From: Rhodocyclales bacterium
GTDB lineage: Bacteria > Pseudomonadota > Gammaproteobacteria > Burkholderiales > Rhodocyclaceae
NCBI GenBank assembly: GCA_021286885.1
Contig: JAJTBM010000068.1
Coordinates: 1-10,546 of the forward strand
DNA length: 10,546 nt
Direction of reading: 5' to 3'
Shown: in pieces, positions 1-6,578 of the stretch
How positions within the stretch are numbered: the stretch's first letter is position 1
Layout: each line of letters starts with the position of its first letter
Position numbers and translations under genes: made by a program
Notes under the pieces: model-generated
Database searches by the model: none
What the model saw: the letters and a program-made list of their open reading frames with translations, nothing else
Told to the model about the DNA's origin: nothing

Positions 1-785
1 GAGGCCCAGCATGAGGGCCGCCAGCCCCCCCAGGCCCAGCAGCCCGCCGGCCCGCAGTAGCCCGCGCAGCCAGGGGGCGGGGGCGACCTGGCCGGGGCGC
101 CAGAGACAGGCCAGGGCGGCACCGCTCAGGAGGCCCATCAGGTGGGTATCGGAGCCCAGATAGGCACGGCTCGGGTCGCCCCCATCCACCACAAACTGAT
201 ACACCCAGGCCATCCAGCCCGAAGACAGCAGCGCCCCGGCCAGGGCCAGCCCGGCGGCCAGCCCCCGGCCTCCGGCCCGCAGGGCGCCCACAAAGAGCAC
301 GGGCCACAGGATGTAAAACTGTTCCTCCACCGCCAGCGACCACAAATGCTGGAGCAGGGGCGGCGCGCCGAAGCGCTCGAAATAGGATTGGCCCGCGTAG
401 ATCTGGCTCCAGTTGGCCAGATAAAAAGCGGCGGCGGGCATGTCGTGCACCAGCCGGGGGAGCGCCTCGGGGAGCAGCCAGGGCGTTACCCAGGCAGCCA
501 CCCCCAGGAGCCCCAGCACGGCGGGCAGCAGGCGCAGGGCCCGGCGCAGGTAGAAGCCGGCAAAGCCCACCTGCCCCCGGGTTTCAAACTCCCGCAGCAG
601 CAGCCCGCTGATAAGGAAGCCCGACAGGGCGAAAAACACATCCACCCCCAAAAAGCCCGCCTCAAAGACGGCACCCCGCAGTGGTAGCCAATCACCGCCC
701 CCACCGCGAGGGCGCGCAAGCCATCCAGGGCAGGAATACGGGGAAAGGAAGAAACTTCGGACGCGGGTGCAGCAGGGGCAGACAT
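1..785 (-). pseudogene. OafA/YrhL-type acyltransferase (acyltransferase family 3), partial at window edge and frameshifted
   Basis: Integral membrane O-acyltransferase of the acyltransferase-3 family, which transfers acyl (often acetyl) groups to cell-surface glycans or lipids. The ATG at 783-785 opens a frame with the family N-terminus IPALDGLRALAVGAVIGYH. That frame fails after about position 664. The rest of the protein continues in the next frame down to base 1 without a stop: GFLGVDVFFALSGFLISG, FYLRRALRLLPAV, HLWSLAVEEQFYILWP and GSDTHLMGLLSGAALA, all family hallmarks, with alternating hydrophobic membrane segments. One base is missing between about 664 and 683; restoring one T in the TTT run gives the usual spacing between the YHxG and GFxGVDVFF motifs. 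The C-terminal part lies outside the window. A TTG at 812 is an alternative start, but no good ribosome site supports either. Family assignment is sure; the substrate cannot be told. Whether this is a true pseudogene or a sequencing error is open. Confidence 0.85.
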
Positions 786-813
786 GGGAGACACACAGGA
801 CGGAACGGGCAAG

Positions 814-842
814 ATGATAAAGGCACCGAGCCGTATGGTCTA
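814..842 (-). promoter_or_regulatory. Possible sigma-70 promoter of the acyltransferase gene
   Basis: On the minus strand, TAGACC (842-837) and TATCAT (819-814) are 17 bases apart. They match 4/6 and 5/6 of the consensus hexamers. The start point would lie about 20 bases upstream of the ATG at 785. It sits just past the hairpin that closes the preceding operon, so a separate promoter here makes sense. Pattern match only. Confidence 0.35.
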
Positions 843-869
843 AGCCTCTGTTGCAGAAACACTATGTGA

Positions 870-897
870 CGTATGCCCGCACACCGGCGGGCATACG
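870..897 (-). terminator. Hairpin downstream of the dehydrogenase gene
   Basis: An 11-bp perfect inverted repeat (870-880 with 887-897) has a 6-base loop and starts 10 bases beyond the ydfG stop codon. On the minus strand no clear U-run follows, so it may be a weak or factor-assisted terminator, or an mRNA-stabilising 3' end. Its place at the end of the tau-like operon and before an independent gene supports a 3'-end role. Confidence 0.5.
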
Positions 898-906
898 CCG
901 GCAGCA

Positions 907-1653
907 TCAGCCCCGATGCACCGAAAGCCCGGCAAACGCCTGGGCCACCGGCATCAGCTCGATGGTGTTGATGTTGACGTGGGCCGGGCGGGAGGCGATC
1001 CAGAACACGGTATCGGCAATGTCTTCGGCGGTGAGGGGCTGGACGTTCTTGTATACATCCGCCGCCTTGGCATCGTCGCCGTGGAAGCGCACGTTGGAGA
1101 ACTCGGTGCCGCCGCACAGGCCGGGCTCGATGTCGGTCACGCGCAGGGCGGTGCCGGCCAGATCGGCACGCAGATTGAGGCTGAACTGGCGCACGAAGGC
1201 CTTGGTGGCGCCATACACGTTGGCACCCGGGTAAGGCCAGCTGCCGGCAGTGGAGCCCAGGTTGAAGATGTGCCCCCGGTTGCGCGCCACCATGCCGGGC
1301 AGCAGGGCACGGGTTACCTGCACGAGGCCGCTGCAGTTGGTGTCTATCATGGTTTGCCAGTCGTCCAGGCTGGCGCTGTGGGCGGGCTCCAGGCCCAGGG
1401 CGAGGCCGGCGTTGTTCACCAGAATGTCGATCTCGGCAAACGCGGCGGGCAAGGCGCCGGGCAGCGCGGCGACGGCATCCCGGTCGCGCACGTCCAGTTC
1501 AAAGGGCAGGAGGGCGTCGCCCAGCTCGTCGGCCAGGGCCTTGAGGCGATCCAGGCGGCGGGCGGTGGCCACCACCCGGTGGCCGCCTTTCACGAAGGCA
1601 CGGGCAATGGCAGCGCCAAAGCCGGCAGAGGCGCCGGTAATCAATACGGTCAT
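907..1653 (-). CDS. ydfG: YdfG-type NADP-dependent short-chain dehydrogenase (3-hydroxy acid / serine 3-dehydrogenase)
   Basis: Cytoplasmic short-chain dehydrogenase, 248 residues, the same length as E. coli YdfG, and closely similar to it from memory over the full length. The cofactor loop TGASAGFG is at 6-13, NNAG at 80-83, and the catalytic set is Ser134, Tyr147 and Lys151 (YGATK). The stretches GSTAGSWPY, RVTDIEPGL and GGTEFSNVRF are YdfG signatures. Known members oxidise L-allo-threonine, serine and 3-hydroxy acids with NADP, and reduce malonic semialdehyde. The ATG at 1653 was chosen over an upstream in-frame start at 1689 because the protein then begins MTVLITG as in the family, and AAGGA lies 6 bases ahead. 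It begins 49 bases after the dioxygenase gene on the same strand, so co-transcription is likely. A role in handling the dioxygenase product is inference; it may be an unrelated passenger. Confidence 0.93.
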   Translation of the reverse strand: MTVLITGASAGFGAAIARAFVKGGHRVVATARRLDRLKALADELGDALLPFELDVRDRDAVAALPGALPAAFAEIDILVNNAGLALGLEPAHSASLDDWQTMIDTNCSGLVQVTRALLPGMVARNRGHIFNLGSTAGSWPYPGANVYGATKAFVRQFSLNLRADLAGTALRVTDIEPGLCGGTEFSNVRFHGDDAKAADVYKNVQPLTAEDIADTVFWIASRPAHVNINTIELMPVAQAFAGLSVHRG

Positions 1654-1702
1654 GGTTGTCCTTGGCTGCATCCGCCGGCGCGGGGGCACCGGCGGCAGGT
1701 TT

Positions 1703-2605
1703 TTACTGTTGCGGGCGTGCGCCGGAGATCGCAGAAATCCGCTCCCCCCAACGCTCGTAGGGATAGTAATCCCAGATGGCTTGGTGCTGAACCGCCCAGT
1801 TGTCCCACAACACGAGGGTATCCGGCGTCCAGTGGATGCGGGTCTGGAAGCCCAGGTTGGTTTCCACGTGGCGGTACAAAACCTCCAGCACGGCCTGGCT
1901 CTCGGCCCGGGTGAGCTGGGGAATGTGGGAGGTGAAGGCCCGGTTCACAAACAGGAACTTGCGCCCGGTCACCGGGTGGCGCGCCACCACGGGGTGTTCG
2001 GTGGCGGTAAATGTGGTGCCCGGGGCTGGGGCATCGCCATAGCCGTTGGTCCAGCCTTCCTGGCCCGAGTGCACGGCGGTGAGGCCGTCGATGAATTGTT
2101 TGAAGCTGTCCGACAGGGACTCGTAGGCCAGATACATGTTGGCGAAGGCGGTGTCGCCCCCGCCAATTTCAGGCAGCCGGGTGAGGTGCAGGATGGAGGT
2201 GGTGATGGGCTCCGGGTCGCAGGACACATCGCTGTGCCAGGCCTCGCCGGCGGTGAAGCGGCTGGCCTGGGTGGTTTTCCAGGCGAGCACTTCCGGGTCG
2301 CCGCCGGGGGCGCGCTTGCCGGCGCTGACGTGGCAGTGGAGCCGGCCAAACAGCTGGCCGAAGCGCTTGTGCTGCTCGGTACTCACCGGCTGGTTGCGGA
2401 ACACCAGCACCAGGTTTTCGGCGCGGGCGCGCTGGATCTCGGCCACCTGCTGGGGATGCAGCGCGGTGCGCAGATCCACCCCGTCCACCTCGGCCCCGAG
2501 GGCCGGCGAGAGGGGGGTGACGCGGATCGTTTCGTAGCTGGAACGGCGACGGGCGTTCCAGTTTTCCAGGGAGAGCTTGTCGTTGTAATCGCGGTAGAAA
2601 CTCAT
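1703..2605 (-). CDS. tauD: TauD/TfdA-family Fe(II)/2-oxoglutarate-dependent dioxygenase
   Basis: Cytoplasmic dioxygenase, 300 residues (E. coli TauD has 283). It uses 2-oxoglutarate and oxygen to hydroxylate a small substrate; for sulfonates this releases sulfite and an aldehyde. The N-terminal motif VTPLSPALGAEVDGVDL is typical. The iron ligands are His124 and Asp126 (WHSD) and His274 (AVQH). Arg289, 15 residues after His274 as in TauD, should bind the 2-oxoglutarate carboxylate. VFRNQ, GGGDTAF, HPVVARHPVTG and LFVN are also conserved. The substrate pocket differs: the segment that carries the HPVY motif in E. coli TauD reads HVSAGKR here, and the enzyme has an extra N-terminal stretch of about 25 residues. 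The substrate may therefore be a different sulfonate, sulfate ester or phenoxy-type acid, and the symbol is used at family level only. It follows the ABC permease gene by 104 bases, in tauABCD order. The upstream ribosome site is weak. Confidence 0.9.
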   Translation of the reverse strand: MSFYRDYNDKLSLENWNARRRSSYETIRVTPLSPALGAEVDGVDLRTALHPQQVAEIQRARAENLVLVFRNQPVSTEQHKRFGQLFGRLHCHVSAGKRAPGGDPEVLAWKTTQASRFTAGEAWHSDVSCDPEPITTSILHLTRLPEIGGGDTAFANMYLAYESLSDSFKQFIDGLTAVHSGQEGWTNGYGDAPAPGTTFTATEHPVVARHPVTGRKFLFVNRAFTSHIPQLTRAESQAVLEVLYRHVETNLGFQTRIHWTPDTLVLWDNWAVQHQAIWDYYPYERWGERISAISGARPQQ

Positions 2606-2636
2606 GATTGAATTCCAGATCTTCCAGAAGCACAGA

Positions 2637-2677
2637 CCGGGGCGTGGGGAGGGGGGAGAAGGCGTTGAACGCCCCGG
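2637..2677 (-). repeat. GC-rich inverted repeat between permease and dioxygenase genes
   Basis: A 9-bp perfect inverted repeat (2637-2645 with 2669-2677) encloses a 23-base loop. A competing 5-6 bp hairpin (2661-2673) overlaps its right arm. It lies in the 104-base gap of the operon, the only sizeable gap in it. It could be a processing site, a 3' stabiliser for the transporter mRNA, or an internal attenuator. No U-run follows on the minus strand, so a plain terminator is unlikely. Confidence 0.35.
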
Positions 2678-2709
2678 GGATCAACACGCAGCAAAATCAG
2701 GAGCCAGCC

Positions 2710-3582
2710 TCAGGCGTGCATGCCCCAGCGGTGGACGGTGCGGGCTTCGAGGGTGCGGAACACCAGGTTCTCCACCGCCAGCCCGATCAGGATCACGGTG
2801 AGCAGCCCCGAAAACACGGCGGGGATCTCCAGCTGGTTCTTGTTCTCGTAGATGAACCAGCCCAGCCCGCCCGCACCGGAGCTGACGCCAAACACCAGCT
2901 CGGCGGCAATCAGGGTGCGCCAGGCGAAGGCCCAGCCGTTCTTGAGCCCCGCCAGAATTGAGGGGAAGGCCGCCGGGATCAGGATCGCCGTTACGTAGCG
3001 CAGGCCCGAGAGGCCGTAGTTGCGCCCCACCATGCGCAGGGTGTTGGAGACGCCCTTGAAACCGCTGTGGGTACTGAGCGCCACCGGCCACAGCACCGAA
3101 TGCACCAGCACGAAGATCAGACTCCCCTGCCCCAGCCCGAACCACAGCAGGGCCAGGGGCAGCAGCGCGATGGCGGGCAGCGGGTTGAACATGGCGGTGA
3201 GGGTTTCGAGCACATCGTTGCCGATGCGCGAACCGATGGCCAGCGCCGTCCCGAGGGCAGCGAGCACAATCCCGCCCGCGTAGCCCAGCAGCAGCACCTC
3301 AATGGACGCCAGCGCCCGCTGGGGCAACACGCCGGAGCGCACGCCGTCCACCAGCGCCGCGAGGGTCTCGGTGAAGCTGGGGAAGAGCAGCGGATTGCCC
3401 AGATGGAGCGCGTAGGCCTGCCACACGCCCGCCAGGGCGAGCAGCACCAGGGCCTTGCGCAGGGCGCCGATGTTGTAGAGCTTTTCCATGAGGCTGAGGG
3501 GGCGCTCGACTGCATCGGCCTCGGCACTGCCCACGGGGGCCGGCTGGCCCGGCAGGGAAATGGAAACGGCTTCAGGCAACAT
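2710..3582 (-). CDS. ABC transporter permease, NitT/TauT (SsuC/TauC-like) family
   Basis: Inner-membrane permease, 290 residues, typical for SsuC/TauC. Hydrophobic segments are seen at about 43-60, 94-117, 132-152, 154-171, 197-232 and 256-275. The cytoplasmic EAA-type loop, which contacts the ATPase, is at about 186-216 (GRNYGLSGLRYVTAI followed by LIPAAFPSILAGLKNG). LPAIALLPLALLWFGLG is a strong family motif. The ATG at 3582 was chosen because GAGGAGG lies 7 bases upstream, within the end of the ATPase gene. The longer open frame to 3786 is antisense-like noise with no family match. It overlaps the ATPase gene by 11 bases, so translation is probably coupled. Substrate class (sulfonate, taurine, nitrate-like) follows from its neighbours only. 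Confidence 0.93.
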   Translation of the reverse strand: MLPEAVSISLPGQPAPVGSAEADAVERPLSLMEKLYNIGALRKALVLLALAGVWQAYALHLGNPLLFPSFTETLAALVDGVRSGVLPQRALASIEVLLLGYAGGIVLAALGTALAIGSRIGNDVLETLTAMFNPLPAIALLPLALLWFGLGQGSLIFVLVHSVLWPVALSTHSGFKGVSNTLRMVGRNYGLSGLRYVTAILIPAAFPSILAGLKNGWAFAWRTLIAAELVFGVSSGAGGLGWFIYENKNQLEIPAVFSGLLTVILIGLAVENLVFRTLEARTVHRWGMHA

Positions 3583-4366
3583 GGCGGGCCTCCTCGGCAG
3601 CGGGGTGGGACGGGGCATCCGCGGCAAACAGCTGGCGGTGGATGCGCGCACTGAGCAGCTCGCCGTGGGCGTCGGGCCGGTCGATGCCGTCGCTTTCGAG
3701 CAGCTCGCGCACCTGGCCCGGGTGGGCGGAGAGCAGCAGGATGCGGTTGCCCAGGCGGATCGCCTCGCTGATCGAGTGGGTGACAAACAGCACCGTGAAG
3801 CGGGTGTCCTCCCACAGGCGCAGCAGTTCGTCCTGCATCTGCTGGCGGGTGAGGGCGTCCAGGGCGGCGAAGGGCTCGTCCATCAGCAGGATGTCCGGCT
3901 CCATGGCCATGCCCCGGGCAATCGCCACGCGCTGCTTCATCCCGCCCGAGAGGGTGTGGGGATGGCTGTCGGCAAAGCGGGTCAGGCCCACCTTGTCGAT
4001 GTAATGGCGGGCTTTTTCGTCGGCGGCGCGGCCCTTGAGCCGGCCACTGGCTTCCAGCGCAAACACCACGTTCTCGCGCACGGTTTTCCAGGGCAGGAGC
4101 TGGTCGAACTCCTGAAACACCATCATCCGATCCGGCCCCGGGGCCGCGATGGGGCTGCCGTGGAGCCGGATCTGCCCGGCAGCGGGCTTCAGATAGCCGC
4201 CCACCGCCTTGAGCAGGGTGGACTTACCGCAGCCGGAGGGGCCCAGCAGGATGAAGCGGTCGCCCGCATGAACCTGGAAGCTGACCTGATGGGTGGCCGT
4301 GACCAGCCGCTCCCGGGTCTTGTAGCGCAGGGTGACGTTGCGCACGTCAAGCAGGGGTTCGCTCAT
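3572..4366 (-). CDS. ABC transporter ATP-binding protein, NitT/TauT (SsuB/TauB-like) family
   Basis: ATPase subunit on the cytoplasmic face of the importer, 264 residues. All motifs are present: Walker A GPSGCGKST (42-50), Q-loop Gln85 in VFQEFDQLLPW, signature LSGGMKQR (139-146), Walker B DILLMDE (158-164), D-loop at about 166-171 and switch His197 (FVTHS). The Q-loop context FQEFDQLLPWKTVRENV is typical of the nitrate/sulfonate/taurine import ATPases. The start ATG (4366) lies only 2 bases after the stop of the binding-protein gene, with GGGAG ahead of it. The 3' end overlaps the permease gene by 11 bases. The C-terminal 30 residues are Ala/His-rich and outside the conserved domain. The exact substrate cannot be read from this subunit. 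Confidence 0.95.
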   Translation of the reverse strand: MSEPLLDVRNVTLRYKTRERLVTATHQVSFQVHAGDRFILLGPSGCGKSTLLKAVGGYLKPAAGQIRLHGSPIAAPGPDRMMVFQEFDQLLPWKTVRENVVFALEASGRLKGRAADEKARHYIDKVGLTRFADSHPHTLSGGMKQRVAIARGMAMEPDILLMDEPFAALDALTRQQMQDELLRLWEDTRFTVLFVTHSISEAIRLGNRILLLSAHPGQVRELLESDGIDRPDAHGELLSARIHRQLFAADAPSHPAAEEARHVA

Positions 4367-4368
4367 GC

Positions 4369-5379
4369 TCAGCTCCCGGGCTGCGCGTGGATTTCGGGGA
4401 AGAACAGGTCTTTCCAGCTCGCCGGCTTCTGCTTGATGGCACCCACCTTATTGAGGAAGTTGGCGTATTTGGTGGTGTTCTTGGGGACCGGAGAAAAATC
4501 CACCTGGGGATCATTGAGCATGGCCAGGATGTCCTGCACCGTGTCCTTGTCCCGGGACACCCGGAGGTAAAACTCGGCGGCGGCCTTCTTGTCCTTGCTG
4601 ATGGCAGTCACTGCCTCATCCAGGGCGGCCTGGAAGGCCTGATACACCTTGGGATTGGCTTCCCGGAAGCGGGCGGTTGTATACACCACGTTTTGGGTGG
4701 ATGGGCCGCCGAGCACATCGTAGGAATTGAGCACGGTATGGATGCCGGGCTTTTCCAGCTGCTGATACTGGAAGGGCGGCGACGAGAAATGGGCCGTCAC
4801 CTCGCTGGTGCCCGACAGCAATGCGGCCTGGGCGTCCGGGTGGGCCAGGGTGACGGTGTAGGCATCCAGGCGCCCGTGCTGGCCTTCACCAAACACCTTT
4901 TCGGCGGCCATCTGCAGGGTGACGGCCTGGATCGAAACCTTGACCGCCGGCAGCGCGATCTTGTCCTTCTCGGTGAAGTCGCGAATGCTCTTCACGTTGG
5001 GATTGCGGGTATTCAGATACATGGGCATCGCGCTCAGGGCGCTCACCAGCCGCACTTCCAGCGGCGTGCCCCGGGTCTTGGCCCAGAGGGTGACTGCCGG
5101 CGCCACGCCCGCCGAGGCAAAGTCCAGGCTGCCCGAGAGCAGCGCGTCGTTCATCACGCTGCCACCGGCAAACTTGGCCCAGCTCACCCGGATGGGGCCC
5201 AGGCCCCGGGCGGCGGCGTGCTTTTCGAGCAGCTTGTTCTGCTCCATCCACATCAGGGGCAGATAGCTGATGCCATATTGCTGGGCAATCCGGACTTCAC
5301 TGACTTCGGCCCGGGCAAAGCCGGTCTGGCCTGCCAGAGCCAGTACGGACAAAAAACGGAGGGCAGTTCTTCTTTGCAT
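4369..5379 (-). CDS. ABC transporter periplasmic substrate-binding protein, NMT1/SsuA/TauA-like
   Basis: Periplasmic binding protein, 336 residues, first gene of the operon. The signal peptide MQRRTALRFLSVLALAGQ runs on to a likely cut after ARA at residue 24. The Arg pair at 3-4 would also allow Tat export, but the Sec-like core is the simpler reading. The mature part follows the NitT/TauT pattern: VRIAQQYGISYLPL, then FAGGSVMNDALLSGSLDFASAG, where sulfonate and nitrate binders carry the G-x-x-x-x-x-AL..G.(I/L)D motif, then IALPAVKVSIQA and a NPKVYQAFQAALDEA helix. It diverges from E. coli TauA, so the ligand is unknown. The ATG at 5379 was chosen over the longer frame start at 5466 because only then does a proper signal peptide begin the protein. 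The ribosome site is weak. Confidence 0.92.
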   Translation of the reverse strand: MQRRTALRFLSVLALAGQTGFARAEVSEVRIAQQYGISYLPLMWMEQNKLLEKHAAARGLGPIRVSWAKFAGGSVMNDALLSGSLDFASAGVAPAVTLWAKTRGTPLEVRLVSALSAMPMYLNTRNPNVKSIRDFTEKDKIALPAVKVSIQAVTLQMAAEKVFGEGQHGRLDAYTVTLAHPDAQAALLSGTSEVTAHFSSPPFQYQQLEKPGIHTVLNSYDVLGGPSTQNVVYTTARFREANPKVYQAFQAALDEAVTAISKDKKAAAEFYLRVSRDKDTVQDILAMLNDPQVDFSPVPKNTTKYANFLNKVGAIKQKPASWKDLFFPEIHAQPGS

Positions 5380-5444
5380 GGGAGAGGCTTTCTGGGAGGG
5401 CTGCAGGCTTGAGGCAGCTGCGCATATTTTTATGGGGTGGAAAA

Positions 5445-5497
5445 ATGCTAAATCCCCCCTGAACACATCCCAAATACAGAAAGCTGCTGAACTTATA
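5445..5497 (-). promoter_or_regulatory. Candidate promoter(s) of the tau/ssu-like operon
   Basis: Two minus-strand candidates lie in the 199-base gap shared with rlmA. TTGGGA (5473-5468) and TAGCAT (5450-5445) are 17 bases apart, each 4/6 to consensus, and would give a leader of about 59 bases. A better -10, TATAAG (5497-5492), has no -35 match, which would fit activator-dependent control such as CysB/Cbl-type regulators of sulfonate genes. That link is inference; I cannot identify a specific activator site. The region is AT-rich compared with the rest of the window. Confidence 0.35.
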
Positions 5498-5532
5498 GGT
5501 ATGAGCTTTTAAATTTTTGGTCGGCCTGCCGG

Positions 5533-5538
5533 TAGAAT
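5533..5538 (+). promoter_or_regulatory. Possible -10 element for rlmA
   Basis: TAGAAT on the plus strand matches 5/6 of the -10 consensus and lies 41 bases upstream of the rlmA ATG. No good -35 hexamer is present at 16-18 bases; the region there is TTAAATTTTT, which could act as an UP-type or weak element. Pattern match only. Confidence 0.3.
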
Positions 5539-5578
5539 CCGCCCCTTGAATCTGCACCCGCCCTGCCCCACCCTGCCC

Positions 5579-6430
5579 ATGATTACCCCCTTCGATGCCC
5601 TCGCCTGCCCCCTGGACGGGCAGCCGCTCCAGCCCACGGCGGGCGGCCTGTGCTGCGCCTCTGGCCACAGTTTTGACCGGGCAAGCCAGGGCTATGTGCA
5701 TCTGCTGCCCGTACAGCAAAAACGCTCCAAAGATCCGGGCGACAGCAAAGAAATGGTGGCCGCCCGCCGGCGTTTTCTGGAAACCAGCGTGTATGCCCCC
5801 ATCGCCGATCTGGTGAGCCGGGCGACCCTGGCAGGCATCGCCCCCGCCAGCACCGCCCCCCTGGCCTGCCTGGACGCGGGCTGCGGGGAAGGCTATTACC
5901 TGCGCCAACTCACCCACGCCGCCGAACAGCGGGGCCAGCCCCTGGCGCTCCTGGGGCTGGACATCTCCAAATGGGCGGTGCAGGCCGCCGCCAAGCGGGA
6001 AAAGCGCGGCACCTGGGTGGTGGGCAGCAATGCCCGACTGCCGGTACACAACGCCACCCTGGACCGGGTGCTGTGCATGTTCGGCTTTCCGGTGTATCCC
6101 GAGTTTGCCCGGGTGCTGAAACCCGGCGGGCTGCTGATCCAGCTGGATGCGGGCCCCGAACACCTGCGGGCCTTGCGGGAAATCATCTACCCACGCCTCA
6201 AGGAAGAGCGCCCCCGGGACGATACCCCCCCCGCCGGCTTCGCCCTGGAAAGCTGCGAGGAACAGCAGCACGCGGTAAATCTCGACAGCCAGGCCCTGAT
6301 CGCCGATCTGCTGTGCATGACGCCCCACCTCTACCGCACCAGCCCCGAAGGCCGGGCCCGGGCCGCCGCCCTGACCCAGCTCACGCTGGGGGCCCATGTG
6401 GTGCTGCGCACCTACCGGCGTCTGGGGTAA
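5579..6430 (+). CDS. rlmA: 23S rRNA (guanine(745)-N(1))-methyltransferase RlmA
   Basis: SAM-dependent methyltransferase that makes m1G in helix 35 of 23S rRNA; 283 residues (E. coli RlmA 269). It carries an N-terminal zinc-finger-like region (10-30), then GHSFDRASQGYVHLLPVQ, the diagnostic KRSKDPGDSKEMVAARRRFL stretch (48-67), SAM motif I LDAGCGEGYY (98-107), LGLDISKWAVQAAAKR, and ARVLKPGG. In E. coli the zinc is held by Cys5, Cys8, Cys21 and His25. Here the aligned positions are Cys10, Asp13, Cys26 and His30, with the same spacing, so one Cys is replaced by Asp. The ATG at 5579 was preferred to the in-frame TTG at 5546 because it fits the family N-terminus; neither has a clear ribosome site. 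It is divergent from the transporter operon and followed by rpoH on the same strand, 148 bases on. Confidence 0.94.
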   Translation: MITPFDALACPLDGQPLQPTAGGLCCASGHSFDRASQGYVHLLPVQQKRSKDPGDSKEMVAARRRFLETSVYAPIADLVSRATLAGIAPASTAPLACLDAGCGEGYYLRQLTHAAEQRGQPLALLGLDISKWAVQAAAKREKRGTWVVGSNARLPVHNATLDRVLCMFGFPVYPEFARVLKPGGLLIQLDAGPEHLRALREIIYPRLKEERPRDDTPPAGFALESCEEQQHAVNLDSQALIADLLCMTPHLYRTSPEGRARAAALTQLTLGAHVVLRTYRRLG

Positions 6431-6510
6431 GGGCAAAACTGCGCCAGCGCAAGGCCGCGTGCGCCCCCCGATGAAACACTTGCATACATAATTCACACGT
6501 ATGACTGGCG

Positions 6511-6538
6511 GGAACTCTGCCGGGCTTTAGCACTCCGA
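6511..6538 (+). promoter_or_regulatory. Possible sigma-E-type promoter of rpoH
   Basis: GGAACTC (6511-6517) is followed after 16 bases by TCCGA (6534-6538). This resembles the extracytoplasmic-stress sigma-E pattern GGAACTT-N16-TCxxA, which drives one of the rpoH promoters in E. coli. The start point would fall near 6545, giving a leader of about 34 bases, and the -10 part lies inside the CIRCE operator. No convincing sigma-70 pair was found nearby; TTGCAT (6480) and CATAAT (6487) are isolated hexamers. Pattern match only, partly constrained by the CIRCE sequence. Confidence 0.35.
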
Positions 6539-6553
6539 GGACGGGAGTGCTAA
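6527..6553. promoter_or_regulatory. CIRCE operator (HrcA repressor site) upstream of rpoH
   Basis: The sequence reads TTAGCACTC, nine bases (6536-6544), then GAGTGCTAA. This matches the canonical CIRCE inverted repeat at all 18 arm positions and has the exact 9-base spacer. CIRCE is bound by HrcA, which usually represses groES-groEL and dnaK operons and is relieved by heat. Here it ends 25 bases before the rpoH ATG, where it would cover the promoter or start point and lie at the 5' end of the mRNA. A chance match of this quality is very unlikely. Confidence 0.95.
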
Positions 6554-6578
6554 ACTTTCCGCCAAGGAGGTTAGATAG

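Noticed and set aside
1250..2611. Long plus-strand open frame (453 codons) opposite the dehydrogenase and dioxygenase genes
   Set aside because: It is antisense to two clearly homologous genes, has no recognisable domain, and is Gly/Arg/Ala-rich as expected from the opposite strand of GC-rich coding DNA.
2604..2630. Restriction-site-like GAATTC and AGATCT near the dioxygenase start as a cloning scar
   Set aside because: Two six-base sites in 20 bases can occur by chance, and the surrounding sequence continues a natural operon without vector sequence.
3488..4570. Plus-strand open frame opposite the ATPase gene
   Set aside because: It is antisense to an ATPase with all motifs intact and shows no family features.
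5297..6496. Long minus-strand open frame (399 codons) opposite rlmA
   Set aside because: It is a shadow of rlmA and the transporter start; no domain, and its composition is that of reverse-strand GC-rich sequence.
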